Below, piece after piece: positions 44,768 to 53,838 of a DNA stretch of 64,000 nucleotides. The position numbers and the translations under genes were made by a program. The number at the start of each line of letters is the position of its first letter. Within the stretch, counting starts at the first letter, position 1. This DNA is from Luteitalea sp. TBR-22 (lineage in GTDB: Bacteria > Acidobacteriota > Vicinamibacteria > Vicinamibacterales > Vicinamibacteraceae): positions 2,502,501 through 2,566,500 of the forward strand of contig NZ_AP024452.1 in the NCBI RefSeq assembly GCF_016865485.1, read 5' to 3'. Below the pieces are notes generated by a model, which ran no database searches, was not told the origin of the DNA, and saw nothing but the letters and a program-made list of their open reading frames with translations.

Positions 44768-46233
44768 CCGTCGACGCCGTTCCTGGCACCGACGCCCCTC
44801 GCCCGGTGTGGCTGCGGCTGCTCGACACCGCGATCGGGGTGGTGGTGGTGCTGCTGCTGTCTGCCCTGCTCACCGGCGGCCTGCGCGTGCGCTTCGACGA
44901 CCTGCGGATCACCGCGGAGTCGCCGTGGCGGCTCGGCGTGGTGGCGGCAGCGCTGCTGGCGCTGCGCGCGTGGGCCTGGCGCGGCGACTCGTGGTGGTCG
45001 CGCGTCGCCCGTCGCTGGCGCGCCGTGCGGCAGGACCGGGGCGTGCGGGCGGCGCTGCCCTGGGTGTTCACGACCCGGGTGCTGGTGCTGTACGCCACCT
45101 ACCTCGCGGTGGTGGTGATCGGGTATCCGCAGGCCGCGCCGCCGTTCCGCATGGCGCAGAACGAGTGGCGCAACCTCCTCGGACGGTGGGATGCCGGCTG
45201 GTACGTGACGATTGCGGAGGGCGGCTACAACTACTGGGGCAACGCGCAGACGCAGACCAACGTGGCCTTCTTTCCGGCCTACCCGCTCACCGTCCGCACG
45301 GCCGCGGCGTTGCTCGGCGCGCGATGGGGGTCACCGGACGATCCGACCGACAGCTTCGAGGCGTTCACCGAGCGGCGCAAGGTGCGGCTGCTGCAGGCCG
45401 GGTTCCTGGTCTCCGTGCTCGCGTTCGTGTGGGCGCTGGCGTACCTGTTCCGGTTGGCCCGCGAGTTGACGGGCGACGAGGCGGCCGCGACGAGCGCCCT
45501 CGCGCTCATCGCCACCTATCCGTTCGGGTTCTTCTACGGGGCGGTCTACACCGAAGGGCTGTTCCTGTTGGCGGCGACGGGGGCCACGTGGCACTTCCGT
45601 CACCGTCGGTGGCTGCCGGCCGCCGCGTTCGGGTTGCTGGCCGGCCTGTCACGCCCCAACGGCTGCTTCCTGAGCGTGCCGCTCGGCCTGCTCGCCCTCG
45701 ACATGTGGCGGCGCGATCGGTGGCGCTGGCAGACGCTGGCCGCCGCGATGTCGACTGCCGCGTGTGCCGGTCTCGGAATGCTCGCCTTCACGGCGTTCCT
45801 CTATGCCCAGAGCGGTGAGTGGTTCCTGTGGATGAAGGCGCACGCCGCGTGGGGGCGCCACTTCTCGGGCGTGCACGTGCTCGCGATGCAGCGCTGGCGC
45901 GACCTGATGGGCCTGGGGGTGTACACGTATTCGGTGGTCCACGCCGTCGAACTGCTCAACATGGCGGCGACATTCCTGGTCATCGGCGTGAGCTGGCCCG
46001 TCGGTCGTCGCCTGGGCTGGGCCTGGAGCGCGTTCCTGCTCGTGATGGTCCTGCCGCCGCTCTTCATGGGCGGCTTCCTGTCGATGGGTCGGGTGACCTC
46101 GACCCTGTTCCCGATGTTCATCTACCTGGGCTGGCGACTGCGCGGGCAGGTCCTCCAGCACGTGCTGCTGGCCGGCTTCGGGCTCCAGGTCGCCCTCGCG
46201 GTGCTCCATTTCACGTGGCGCCAGGTCTACTGA
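44764..46233 (+). CDS. PIG-V-like membrane mannosyltransferase
   Basis: The 489-residue integral membrane protein has about ten helices. It has PIG-V/GPI mannosyltransferase-II features: FTTRVLVLYATYLAVV early, then WDAGWYVTIAEGGY (the 'RWDAxW' motif before the luminal loop), NVAFFPAYPLTVR, ALIATYPFGFFYGAVYTEGLF and GLSRPNG. The family uses polyprenyl-phosphate mannose to add mannose to lipids or proteins. Its place at the end of the ketosynthase operon suggests it glycosylates that lipid product, but this is inference. The ATG overlaps the preceding stop by four bases. Confidence 0.85.
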   Translation: MTVDAVPGTDAPRPVWLRLLDTAIGVVVVLLLSALLTGGLRVRFDDLRITAESPWRLGVVAAALLALRAWAWRGDSWWSRVARRWRAVRQDRGVRAALPWVFTTRVLVLYATYLAVVVIGYPQAAPPFRMAQNEWRNLLGRWDAGWYVTIAEGGYNYWGNAQTQTNVAFFPAYPLTVRTAAALLGARWGSPDDPTDSFEAFTERRKVRLLQAGFLVSVLAFVWALAYLFRLARELTGDEAAATSALALIATYPFGFFYGAVYTEGLFLLAATGATWHFRHRRWLPAAAFGLLAGLSRPNGCFLSVPLGLLALDMWRRDRWRWQTLAAAMSTAACAGLGMLAFTAFLYAQSGEWFLWMKAHAAWGRHFSGVHVLAMQRWRDLMGLGVYTYSVVHAVELLNMAATFLVIGVSWPVGRRLGWAWSAFLLVMVLPPLFMGGFLSMGRVTSTLFPMFIYLGWRLRGQVLQHVLLAGFGLQVALAVLHFTWRQVY

Positions 46234-46314
46234 GCGTCATGGCGCCATCCGAACGGCGGCGCGGCACGTCCTACTGAGCACGAGCGGCGTGGACGTGGGG
46301 TCCTCGTCGGGTTG

Positions 46315-46375
46315 CCTGAGTGCAGTCGAGGGACTCACCCTGAGGCGAAGCCGAAGGGGCAGGGTCGACGGGAGC
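46315..46375. repeat. Degenerate direct repeat in a promoter gap
   Basis: In the gap between the mannosyltransferase and TPR genes, CCTGAGTGCAGTCGAGGG (46316 on) is followed by CCTGAGGCGAAGCCGAAGGG (46340 on) and a third partial GGGTCGACGGG. The units share CCTGAG and a G(A/T)CGA(A/G)GGG end. Similar 'CTGAGCGAAGTCGAAGGG' elements are dispersed in many genomes. The remaining gap shows nothing else clear. Confidence 0.4.
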
Positions 46376-46382
46376 GTGTGCA

Positions 46383-46388
46383 TATAAT
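46383..46388 (+). promoter_or_regulatory. Possible -10 box TATAAT
   Basis: A perfect sigma-70 -10 hexamer lies inside the small palindrome GCATATAATGC, 67 bases upstream of the preferred start of the TPR-gluzincin gene. The -35 region is poor (CAGGGT at about 17 bases). If used, transcription would start near 46395 and the operon would begin here. Confidence 0.4.
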
Positions 46389-46449
46389 GCGGGCACAGGC
46401 GCAGATGTCGCGGTGGCACGCCACGGGTGCATCCCCAGCCCGCCAGGCG

Positions 46450-49029
46450 ATGCGGGCTTTGCTCCGCATCGCATTCGTCGTCGGTGGCCTCTGCCTGCCA
46501 GCGACCTTCACCCGCGCGCAGGGCGCGCCGCCGGCGTTCACCGTCCCGCGGATCATCACCCCCGGCGTCTCGCAACAGCCCGCCGCCAGCGAGCCGGCCC
46601 CTGAGGTCGTGCCCGCGTGGCGTCGTCCGCTGGTCGAGGGCAGGTTCGACGAGGCGCTCGCGCAGGCGGCTGACGTGCCGTGGGCCAGGGCCTACATCTC
46701 GGGCCGCGCGGCCGAGCGTCGTGGCGCGTACGACGAGGCCGAGCAGTCGTACCGGGTGGCGCTCGTCGAGCAGCCGACCGGCGAGCCGGCCGTTGCGCTC
46801 GCTGAACTGCTGACGCTGCTCGGCCGGCGCGACGAGGCCGTGCCGCTGTGGTCGGCCATCCTCCGAGCCGGTCAGGCGCAGCGGACCGGCACCGCGATCG
46901 GACGCGCGGCGCGCGCGGCGCAGGCGCTCACGCAGGTGCGACTGGCCAACTCGTACTTCCAGAGCGCCACCAACCTGTCGCCCGACGACGCGCAGATCCA
47001 CACGCGGTGGGGCGACCTGTTCCTCGAGAAGTTCAACGAGGCCGAGGCGCGCTCCTCGTACGAGACCGCCCTGAAGGCCGACAGCCGCTACGTACCCGCC
47101 ATGGTCGGGCTGGCCCGGTCGCTCGCCGACAGCAACCCGACGGCCGCCGAGGCCGCGGCACGTGAGGCGCTGGCCATCGATCCGTCCAACCCCGACGCCA
47201 TCGTGCTGCTGGCCGCCGAGGCGCTCGATGCCAGCAAGCGGCCCGAGGCTCGCGCCGGACTCGAGCAGGTGCTGGCGATCAACCCCCGGCACGTGGAGGC
47301 GCTGGCGCTGTCGGCGGCCATCGCGCAGATCGAGGACCGGCCAGCCGACGTCGCCGCCTTCACGCAACGGGCGATGGCGGTGCGCGAGCGCAACCCGGAC
47401 GTGCCCCGCATCATCGGCGAGCGTGTCGCTCGCCAGTACCGCTTCGAGGAGGCGGTGCGCTTCCTGCGCCAGGCCGTCGAGTTCGATCCGGAGAACAGTC
47501 GTGCGCAGGCCTCGCTCGGCCTGCACCTGCTGCGCACGGGTGACGAGGCCGGCGCGCGCGCGGCGCTCGATGCCGCCTTCACGAAGGACCCGTTCGACAC
47601 CGTCACGTACAACCTGCTGACGATGCTCGACGGGCTCGAGAAGTTCGTGTCCGTGCCGGCGCGCAACCTGGTGGTGAGGTTGCACGAGGCCGAAGCCCCC
47701 GTGCTGCAACCGTACCTGGTGCCGCTCGCCGAGCAGGCGCTGGCCGATCTGTCGAAGCGGTACGCGTTCACCCCGCAGGGGCCCATCCTGGTCGAGGTCT
47801 TCCCGCGCCACGACGACTTCGCCGTGCGCACCATGGGCCTGCCCGGCATGCTCGGGGCGCTCGGCGCGTGCTTCGGCAAGGTCGTGACGATGGACTCGCC
47901 CAAGGCGCGTCCGCCGGGCACGTTCAACTGGGCGGCGGTGCTGTGGCACGAACTGGCGCACGTGATCACGCTCCAGATGTCGGGCAACCGGTTGCCGCGC
48001 TGGCTCAGCGAGGGCATTTCGACCTTCGAGGAGACGCGGGCCCGCGCCGGGTGGGGCAGGGAGTCCGAGCTGCTGTTCGCGCAGGCGTATGCGACCGGAC
48101 GCCTGTTGCCGCTCAAGGACCTCAACAGCGGCTTTGCCAAGATCGAGACGATCAACCTCGCGTACCAGCAGGCGTCGGTGCTCGTGGCCTACCTGGTGGA
48201 GACGCACGGCGACGAGAAGCTGCAGGCGTTCGTGCGGAGTTTCGGCGAGGGACTCGACAACGAGGCCGCGCTGACGCGTGCCTACGGCCGCACCTGGGAG
48301 ACCCTGCAGCCCGAGTTCGACGCCTACGTGAAGCAGAAGTACGGCCCCTACGTGCCGGCCCTTACCGAGGTGGACGCCCCGCCCCCCGGCCGGACCGCCA
48401 CGGCCGCCGACTGGAAGGCGTTCGCCGATCAGCACGCCGGCAATTTCCGGCTGCAGATGGTGGCGGCCTCGCCGCTGCTGCGGCTTGGCGACCTGGCCGG
48501 CGCCCGTGTGGTGCTGGAGCGCGCGGCCGCACTGGTGCCCTTCGCCTCGGGGGACGCGAGCCCCTGGCGCCTGCTGGCCTCGACGGCGCTGAAGCAGGAA
48601 CAGGCTGCCGACGCCCGGCGCTTCATGGTCGAGGTGCTCGATCGCGACCACACCGCGGCGCAGACGCTGCGCCAGCTGGTGGCGCAAGCGCAAGCGCCGG
48701 AGGACGCGGCGTTGCGGCAGCGGGCCGCCGAGCGGGTCATCGAGATCGACCCCTTCGACGCGGCCGCGCACACGGCCCTCGGCGATCTGGCCCTGGCCCG
48801 CGGCGACGTCCCCACGGCGCTTCGCGAGCTCAAGGCGGCGGTCGATGCCGGACCGACCAATCCCGCCGAGGCCCTGACCTCGCTCGCCGAAGCGACGATG
48901 CGCTCGGGACGGAGCGACGAAGCCAAGCGTCACCTCATCAGGGCGCTCGAGACGACGCCGCGCCACGAGCGGGCGCAGGAGTTGCTGCTGCGCATCATCG
49001 ATGGCCCCGGGGGAGGAGACAGGCGATGA
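46450..49029 (+). CDS. TPR-containing gluzincin (peptidase MA-like)
   Basis: The product of about 859 residues has a signal peptide (IAFVVGGLCLPATFTRAQG). At least six TPR-like helix pairs follow (FDEALAQAADV, YDEAEQSYRVAL, FNEAEARSSYETALKAD, AEAAAREALAIDPSNP). A zinc metalloprotease domain of the peptidase MA type then has WHELAHVITLQMSGNRLPRWLSEG (H500, E501, H504 and E521). A C-terminal TPR set ends the protein. It is expected in the periplasm or outer surface. The start is uncertain: ATG 46387 or 46408 also work in frame, but the TATAAT box at 46383 would overlap the former. 46450 puts the signal peptide first. It is first in the MoxR-vWA cluster, overlapping the next gene by four bases. 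Confidence 0.85.
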   Translation: MRALLRIAFVVGGLCLPATFTRAQGAPPAFTVPRIITPGVSQQPAASEPAPEVVPAWRRPLVEGRFDEALAQAADVPWARAYISGRAAERRGAYDEAEQSYRVALVEQPTGEPAVALAELLTLLGRRDEAVPLWSAILRAGQAQRTGTAIGRAARAAQALTQVRLANSYFQSATNLSPDDAQIHTRWGDLFLEKFNEAEARSSYETALKADSRYVPAMVGLARSLADSNPTAAEAAAREALAIDPSNPDAIVLLAAEALDASKRPEARAGLEQVLAINPRHVEALALSAAIAQIEDRPADVAAFTQRAMAVRERNPDVPRIIGERVARQYRFEEAVRFLRQAVEFDPENSRAQASLGLHLLRTGDEAGARAALDAAFTKDPFDTVTYNLLTMLDGLEKFVSVPARNLVVRLHEAEAPVLQPYLVPLAEQALADLSKRYAFTPQGPILVEVFPRHDDFAVRTMGLPGMLGALGACFGKVVTMDSPKARPPGTFNWAAVLWHELAHVITLQMSGNRLPRWLSEGISTFEETRARAGWGRESELLFAQAYATGRLLPLKDLNSGFAKIETINLAYQQASVLVAYLVETHGDEKLQAFVRSFGEGLDNEAALTRAYGRTWETLQPEFDAYVKQKYGPYVPALTEVDAPPPGRTATAADWKAFADQHAGNFRLQMVAASPLLRLGDLAGARVVLERAAALVPFASGDASPWRLLASTALKQEQAADARRFMVEVLDRDHTAAQTLRQLVAQAQAPEDAALRQRAAERVIEIDPFDAAAHTALGDLALARGDVPTALRELKAAVDAGPTNPAEALTSLAEATMRSGRSDEAKRHLIRALETTPRHERAQELLLRIIDGPGGGDRR

Positions 49030-49865
49030 GCGGGCGCCTCGGGTGGACCGCCTGGTACCGGGAAGCCGGGCGGCGCGGGCGTGTACGGGGCGCGATCGGC
49101 GTGCTCGTCTGCGCGGCCGCGCTGCTGGGCCCCTCGCTGCTGCCCCGCGTGTGGGCGCAACTCGGGCAGGACAGCGACCCGCGGTTCGCCGGCCTGCGCT
49201 GGCAGTTCACCCGCATCCGCTACGACGCCCACAACGCCCAGCAGTTCCGGGCGCGGTACTGGAGCGATTCGTGGGCCATCGATGGGCCGGCCGCCGAGCA
49301 GAACCTGTCGCGCCGCCTGCGGTCGGTCACCAACATCGACGTCGGCGAGCCGGTGGTGCTGCGAATCGAGGACCCCGAGCTGTTCAACCATCCGTGGGTC
49401 TACTTCGTGGAACCCGGGACGCTCCGGCTGAAGGAATCCGAGGTGCCGATCCTTCGGGAGTTCCTCCTGCGCGGTGGCACCGCCGTGATGGACGACTTCC
49501 ACGGCGACATCGAGATGGAGAACGTGCTGCAGGAGATGAAGCGGGTGTTCCCGGAGCGGAAGGTGATCACCCTGCCGCCGTCACACCCGATCTTCTCGTG
49601 CTTCTACCAGCTCGACGGGTTCCCGCAGGTCCCGGGGCTCGGCTCGTTCTTCGCCGGGCGCACGTGGGAGAAGGGCGGCATCAATCCGGAACTGCGCGCC
49701 ATCGAGGACGACAACGGCCGCGCCATGGTGCTCCTGAACTGGAACACCGACATGGGCGACGGCTGGGAGTGGTCCAACGCCGAGCAGTACCCGGGGTACA
49801 TACAACACACCGCGCAGGCGTACCGGATGATGATCAACGAGGTCATCTACACGCTGACGCATTAG
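49026..49865 (+). CDS. DUF4159 family protein
   Basis: The 279-residue protein has a signal-anchor near residues 21-45 (IGVLVCAAALLGPSLLPRVWA) and a DUF4159 domain. The domain contains RFAGLRWQFTRIRYDAHNAQQ, then HPWVYFVEPG, LLRGGTAVMDDFHG and EKGGINPELRAIEDDN. DUF4159 has a GATase-like flavodoxin fold but no catalytic motif that can be pointed to. The gene is found beside MoxR/Bat genes in many bacteria. The start ATG overlaps the TPR gene stop (ATGA). A heptamer array follows the stop directly. Confidence 0.85.
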   Translation: MSGRLGWTAWYREAGRRGRVRGAIGVLVCAAALLGPSLLPRVWAQLGQDSDPRFAGLRWQFTRIRYDAHNAQQFRARYWSDSWAIDGPAAEQNLSRRLRSVTNIDVGEPVVLRIEDPELFNHPWVYFVEPGTLRLKESEVPILREFLLRGGTAVMDDFHGDIEMENVLQEMKRVFPERKVITLPPSHPIFSCFYQLDGFPQVPGLGSFFAGRTWEKGGINPELRAIEDDNGRAMVLLNWNTDMGDGWEWSNAEQYPGYIQHTAQAYRMMINEVIYTLTH

Positions 49866-49866
49866 G

Positions 49867-49986
49867 GGCTCCAGGCTCAGGGCTCATGGCTCAGAAAGCA
49901 CACAGCCTGGAAGAGTGCTCTCTGAGCGTCGAGCCCGTAGCCTTGACGCCACGACCGAGAACTCCGAGCCTTGAGCCCTGAGCCTT
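49867..49986. repeat. Heptanucleotide array behind DUF4159 as inverted repeat
   Basis: Four units, GGCTCCA, GGCTCAG, GGCTCAT, GGCTCAG (49867-49894), start two bases after the stop. The complementary type, GAGCCTT, GAGCCCT, GAGCCTT (49966-49986), lies 71 bases later. The centre contains TGCTCTCTGAGC (49916-49927), which recurs exactly at 60774-60785 in the next array. The array fills most of the 135-base gap before moxR. Confidence 0.75.
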
Positions 49987-50000
49987 CGCATGAGGATCGA

Positions 50001-51038
<1,038 letters not shown>

Positions 51039-51043
51039 TCGCC

Positions 51044-51952
51044 ATGGCCGTGTCCGCGCCGGGCCCATCGCGGTTCCTGTCGCCGGAGGTGGTCGCCGGC
51101 CTGGGCACGCTCGAGCTGAAGGCTCGCACGATTGTCGAAGGCCTGTTGCTCGGGCTGCATCGCAGCCCGTTCCGCGGGTCGAGCGTCGAGTTCGCCGAGT
51201 ACCGGCAGTACATGCCCGGCGACGACCCCGGCACGGTGGACTGGAAGGTCTACGCGCGCAGCGATCGCCATTACGTCAAGAAATTCGAGCACGACACGAA
51301 CGTCGAGGTGCAGTTGCTGGTCGACACCAGCGCGTCGATGGCGTATCGCAGCGGGACGGGCATGACCAAGCTGCAGTACGCGCAGTGCCTGACGGCAGCG
51401 TTGGCGTACCTGCTGACGGGGCAGCGCGACGCGGTGGGGCTCGGCCTCTACGACGACCGGCTGCGCGACTACGTGCCGTCGGCGGTCAAGGCGGGGCAGC
51501 TGACGCGACTGCTCGTGGCCCTCGATCATGCCCGCCCCGGCGCCACGTCGGACACGGCGGCGGCGCTCAAGCAGGTCACCGATCGGCTGCGGCGACGCGG
51601 GCTCATCGTCGTCTGCTCCGACCTGCTCGACGACCAGGCGCGCGTGGTGGAGGGCCTGCGGCTGCTCCGCGCGCGCGGCATGGAAGTGGTCGTCTTCCAC
51701 GTGCTCGACGAGGCCGAGCTGACGTTCCCCTTCGAGCAGGCCGGCACGTTCCGCGACGTCGAGACCGGTGAGGAGATCCTGACGCATGGCGCGTCGGCCC
51801 GGCAGGCCTACCTCGACGCCGTCGGGGCGTGGCGCGAGACCTACGTCACCGAACTGCGCGCGGCGGGCGTCGACTACCAGCTGGCGCGGACCAGCGCGCC
51901 GCTCGACCTGTCGCTGCTCGGCTGGCTGGGCGCCCGCGGGAGGACCCTCTAG
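51044..51952 (+). CDS. DUF58 domain protein
   Basis: The 302-residue protein has the DUF58 pattern: VEGLLLGLHRSPFRGSSVEFAEYRQYMPGDDPGTVDWKVYARSDR near the N-terminus, then VQLLVDTSASMAYRS (a vWA-like MIDAS motif DxSxS) and LIVVCSDLLDDQARVVEGL. DUF58 is a degenerate vWA-related domain, thought to form the substrate side of the MoxR system. No transmembrane segment is seen, so it is cytosolic. It is five bases from moxR and two bases from the next gene, so the genes should be co-transcribed. Confidence 0.93.
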   Translation: MAVSAPGPSRFLSPEVVAGLGTLELKARTIVEGLLLGLHRSPFRGSSVEFAEYRQYMPGDDPGTVDWKVYARSDRHYVKKFEHDTNVEVQLLVDTSASMAYRSGTGMTKLQYAQCLTAALAYLLTGQRDAVGLGLYDDRLRDYVPSAVKAGQLTRLLVALDHARPGATSDTAAALKQVTDRLRRRGLIVVCSDLLDDQARVVEGLRLLRARGMEVVVFHVLDEAELTFPFEQAGTFRDVETGEEILTHGASARQAYLDAVGAWRETYVTELRAAGVDYQLARTSAPLDLSLLGWLGARGRTL

Positions 51953-51954
51953 CG

Positions 51955-53838
51955 ATGGGCCTGCTCGCGCCGATCTTCCTCGCCGGGCTCGCCGCGATCG
52001 CCGTGCCGATCGTGCTGCACCTGTTCCGTCGCGAGGTTGCGCCGCCGGTGCCGTTCACGGCCGTGCGCTTCCTGCAGAAGCGCACGATCGAGCGGCAGGA
52101 GCGCCAGCGGATTCAGGATCCCTGGCTCTTGCTCCTGCGCGTGATCGCCCTTGCGTTGCTGGCGCTGGCGTTCGCGCGGCCGTACCTGCGCGGGGACGTC
52201 CCCGTCGTGCCGCCGGTCGTCATCGCGATGGACCTGTCCTACAGCATGGGGGCTCCCGGACGCCTCGACGCGGCGCGCCGGGCGGCGACCGCCGCGCTCG
52301 ACGAGTTGCCCGGCTCGACGCCCGTCGGCCTGGTGACCTTCGCCGACCGTGCGCAGGTGGTGGCCGAGCCGAGCACCGATCACGGTGCCGTACGCGCGCA
52401 GTTGGCGACGCTGCAGGCCGGTCCCGGCGCGACGCGATACGCCGGTCCCCTCGAGGCGGCCCGCGGGCTGCTCGACGGCCGCGCCGGGCGCATCGTCCTG
52501 GTCACCGACATGCAGGCGGGTGGCTGGTCGCGCGGCACGACGAGCCTGCCCGACAACGTCCGGCTCGACGTGCGGGCGGTCGGCGCGCGGGTCGACAACG
52601 TCCTGCTGCGCGACCTGGTGGTGTCGCGTGAGCAGGCGCGCGTCGTGGTGAGCAACGCCGGGCAGGTGCCCGCCGAGTTGACGGTGACCCTCGGCCGCCT
52701 CGACGGCGGCGGCGCCACCCAGCAGGTGTCGCTCGACGGCGGCGTGTCCCGGGAACTCGTGTTTCCGGGCCCGCACGCCCCGGGCGGCTTCGTGGCGCGC
52801 GTGCGACACGAGGGCGGCTTCCCGGCCGACGACCAGCGCTTCGCGGTGCTGCGCGACACGGCTCCGACTCGCGTGCACGTGCTGGTCGGCGACGAGGTGG
52901 ATCGCCCCCGCGCGCTCTTCGTGGACCGGGCCTTCGGGGCGCTCGGGGCGTCGGCGGCCACAGGCTTCACCGTGCAGGTGGCCACCGGCGCGGCGGCGTT
53001 CGGTCGGGACGCGGTGGCCCAGCGTGCCGGCGACCTCGTGATCTGGCTGTCGGCCACCGGCATCGACAGGCGCGCGGTGGCCTCGCTGGAACCCTTCGTT
53101 CGCGACGGCGGCCGCCTCGTCGTGGCCTGCGGTCCCGGCCTCGACCCACGCGTCGCCGACGTCGTGACGCGCCCGTTCGGCATCACGCTCGGCGGGCGCA
53201 ACGACCGACAGGGGCCGCCCGGCAGCCTGGTGGTCGAGGATCCCCGCCACCCGATGCTCGCCGCGCTCGGCGAGGCGCGCCAGGATCTGGCCCGGACCGA
53301 CGTGGCGGACGCGTGCGACATGGGGGTCGCCGCGCCGGCCAGCACCATCGTGCGCTTCTCGAATGGCCGACCCGCGATCGCCGAGGCGCGCGTCGGAGCC
53401 GGGCACCTGCTGGTGCTGGCGACCGACCTCGGTCGCCAGTGGAACAACCTGCCGGTGCAGGCCGCCTTCGTGCCGCTGATCGGCGAGCTGGCGCGACACC
53501 TGTTGGGGGATGGCGCGGGGCAGCGCGTCGCGCTGGCGACCATCGAGGATCCGCGGTACCAGCGCCCCGGCATCTGGCCCGTCGGCCCCCGCGGGCAGGA
53601 GGCGGCCGTCAACGTGGACGTCTCGGAGGCCGACCAGACCGCCATCGGCGTCGAGGAATTCGCACAGGCCATCGCGCGGCCGCCGGCCGACGAGGCGCGC
53701 GTCGCGCGTGTGGAAGCCGTACGGCTCGAGCGTGATCAGGGATGGTGGCGCTACGGGATCGCCTTGCTCGGGCTGACGCTCCTTGTCGAGAGCGTGCTCG
53801 CCCGCCGGCCCCGTGTCGCCACGGAGGGAGTGTCGTGA
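51955..53838 (+). CDS. BatA-like vWA membrane protein
   Basis: The 627-residue protein opens with two hydrophobic segments (FLAGLAAIAVPIVLHLFRR, the usual BatA/aerotolerance start; LLLLRVIALALLALAFARPYL). A vWA domain follows with the MIDAS motif VVIAMDLSYSMG, then a long beta-rich region with a GATase-like stretch. It ends with a C-terminal membrane helix (GIALLGLTLLVESVLA). It is expected to sit in the inner membrane with the vWA domain outside or inside depending on topology. It partners MoxR and DUF58. The ATG is at 51955 and the next gene overlaps its stop (GTGA). Confidence 0.92.
   Translation: MGLLAPIFLAGLAAIAVPIVLHLFRREVAPPVPFTAVRFLQKRTIERQERQRIQDPWLLLLRVIALALLALAFARPYLRGDVPVVPPVVIAMDLSYSMGAPGRLDAARRAATAALDELPGSTPVGLVTFADRAQVVAEPSTDHGAVRAQLATLQAGPGATRYAGPLEAARGLLDGRAGRIVLVTDMQAGGWSRGTTSLPDNVRLDVRAVGARVDNVLLRDLVVSREQARVVVSNAGQVPAELTVTLGRLDGGGATQQVSLDGGVSRELVFPGPHAPGGFVARVRHEGGFPADDQRFAVLRDTAPTRVHVLVGDEVDRPRALFVDRAFGALGASAATGFTVQVATGAAAFGRDAVAQRAGDLVIWLSATGIDRRAVASLEPFVRDGGRLVVACGPGLDPRVADVVTRPFGITLGGRNDRQGPPGSLVVEDPRHPMLAALGEARQDLARTDVADACDMGVAAPASTIVRFSNGRPAIAEARVGAGHLLVLATDLGRQWNNLPVQAAFVPLIGELARHLLGDGAGQRVALATIEDPRYQRPGIWPVGPRGQEAAVNVDVSEADQTAIGVEEFAQAIARPPADEARVARVEAVRLERDQGWWRYGIALLGLTLLVESVLARRPRVATEGVS

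Noticed and set aside
46237-48966. A 909-codon minus-strand frame antisense to the TPR gluzincin gene
   Set aside because: Composition is His/Arg/Gly-rich and lacks domains, as expected for the complementary strand of a high-GC gene.
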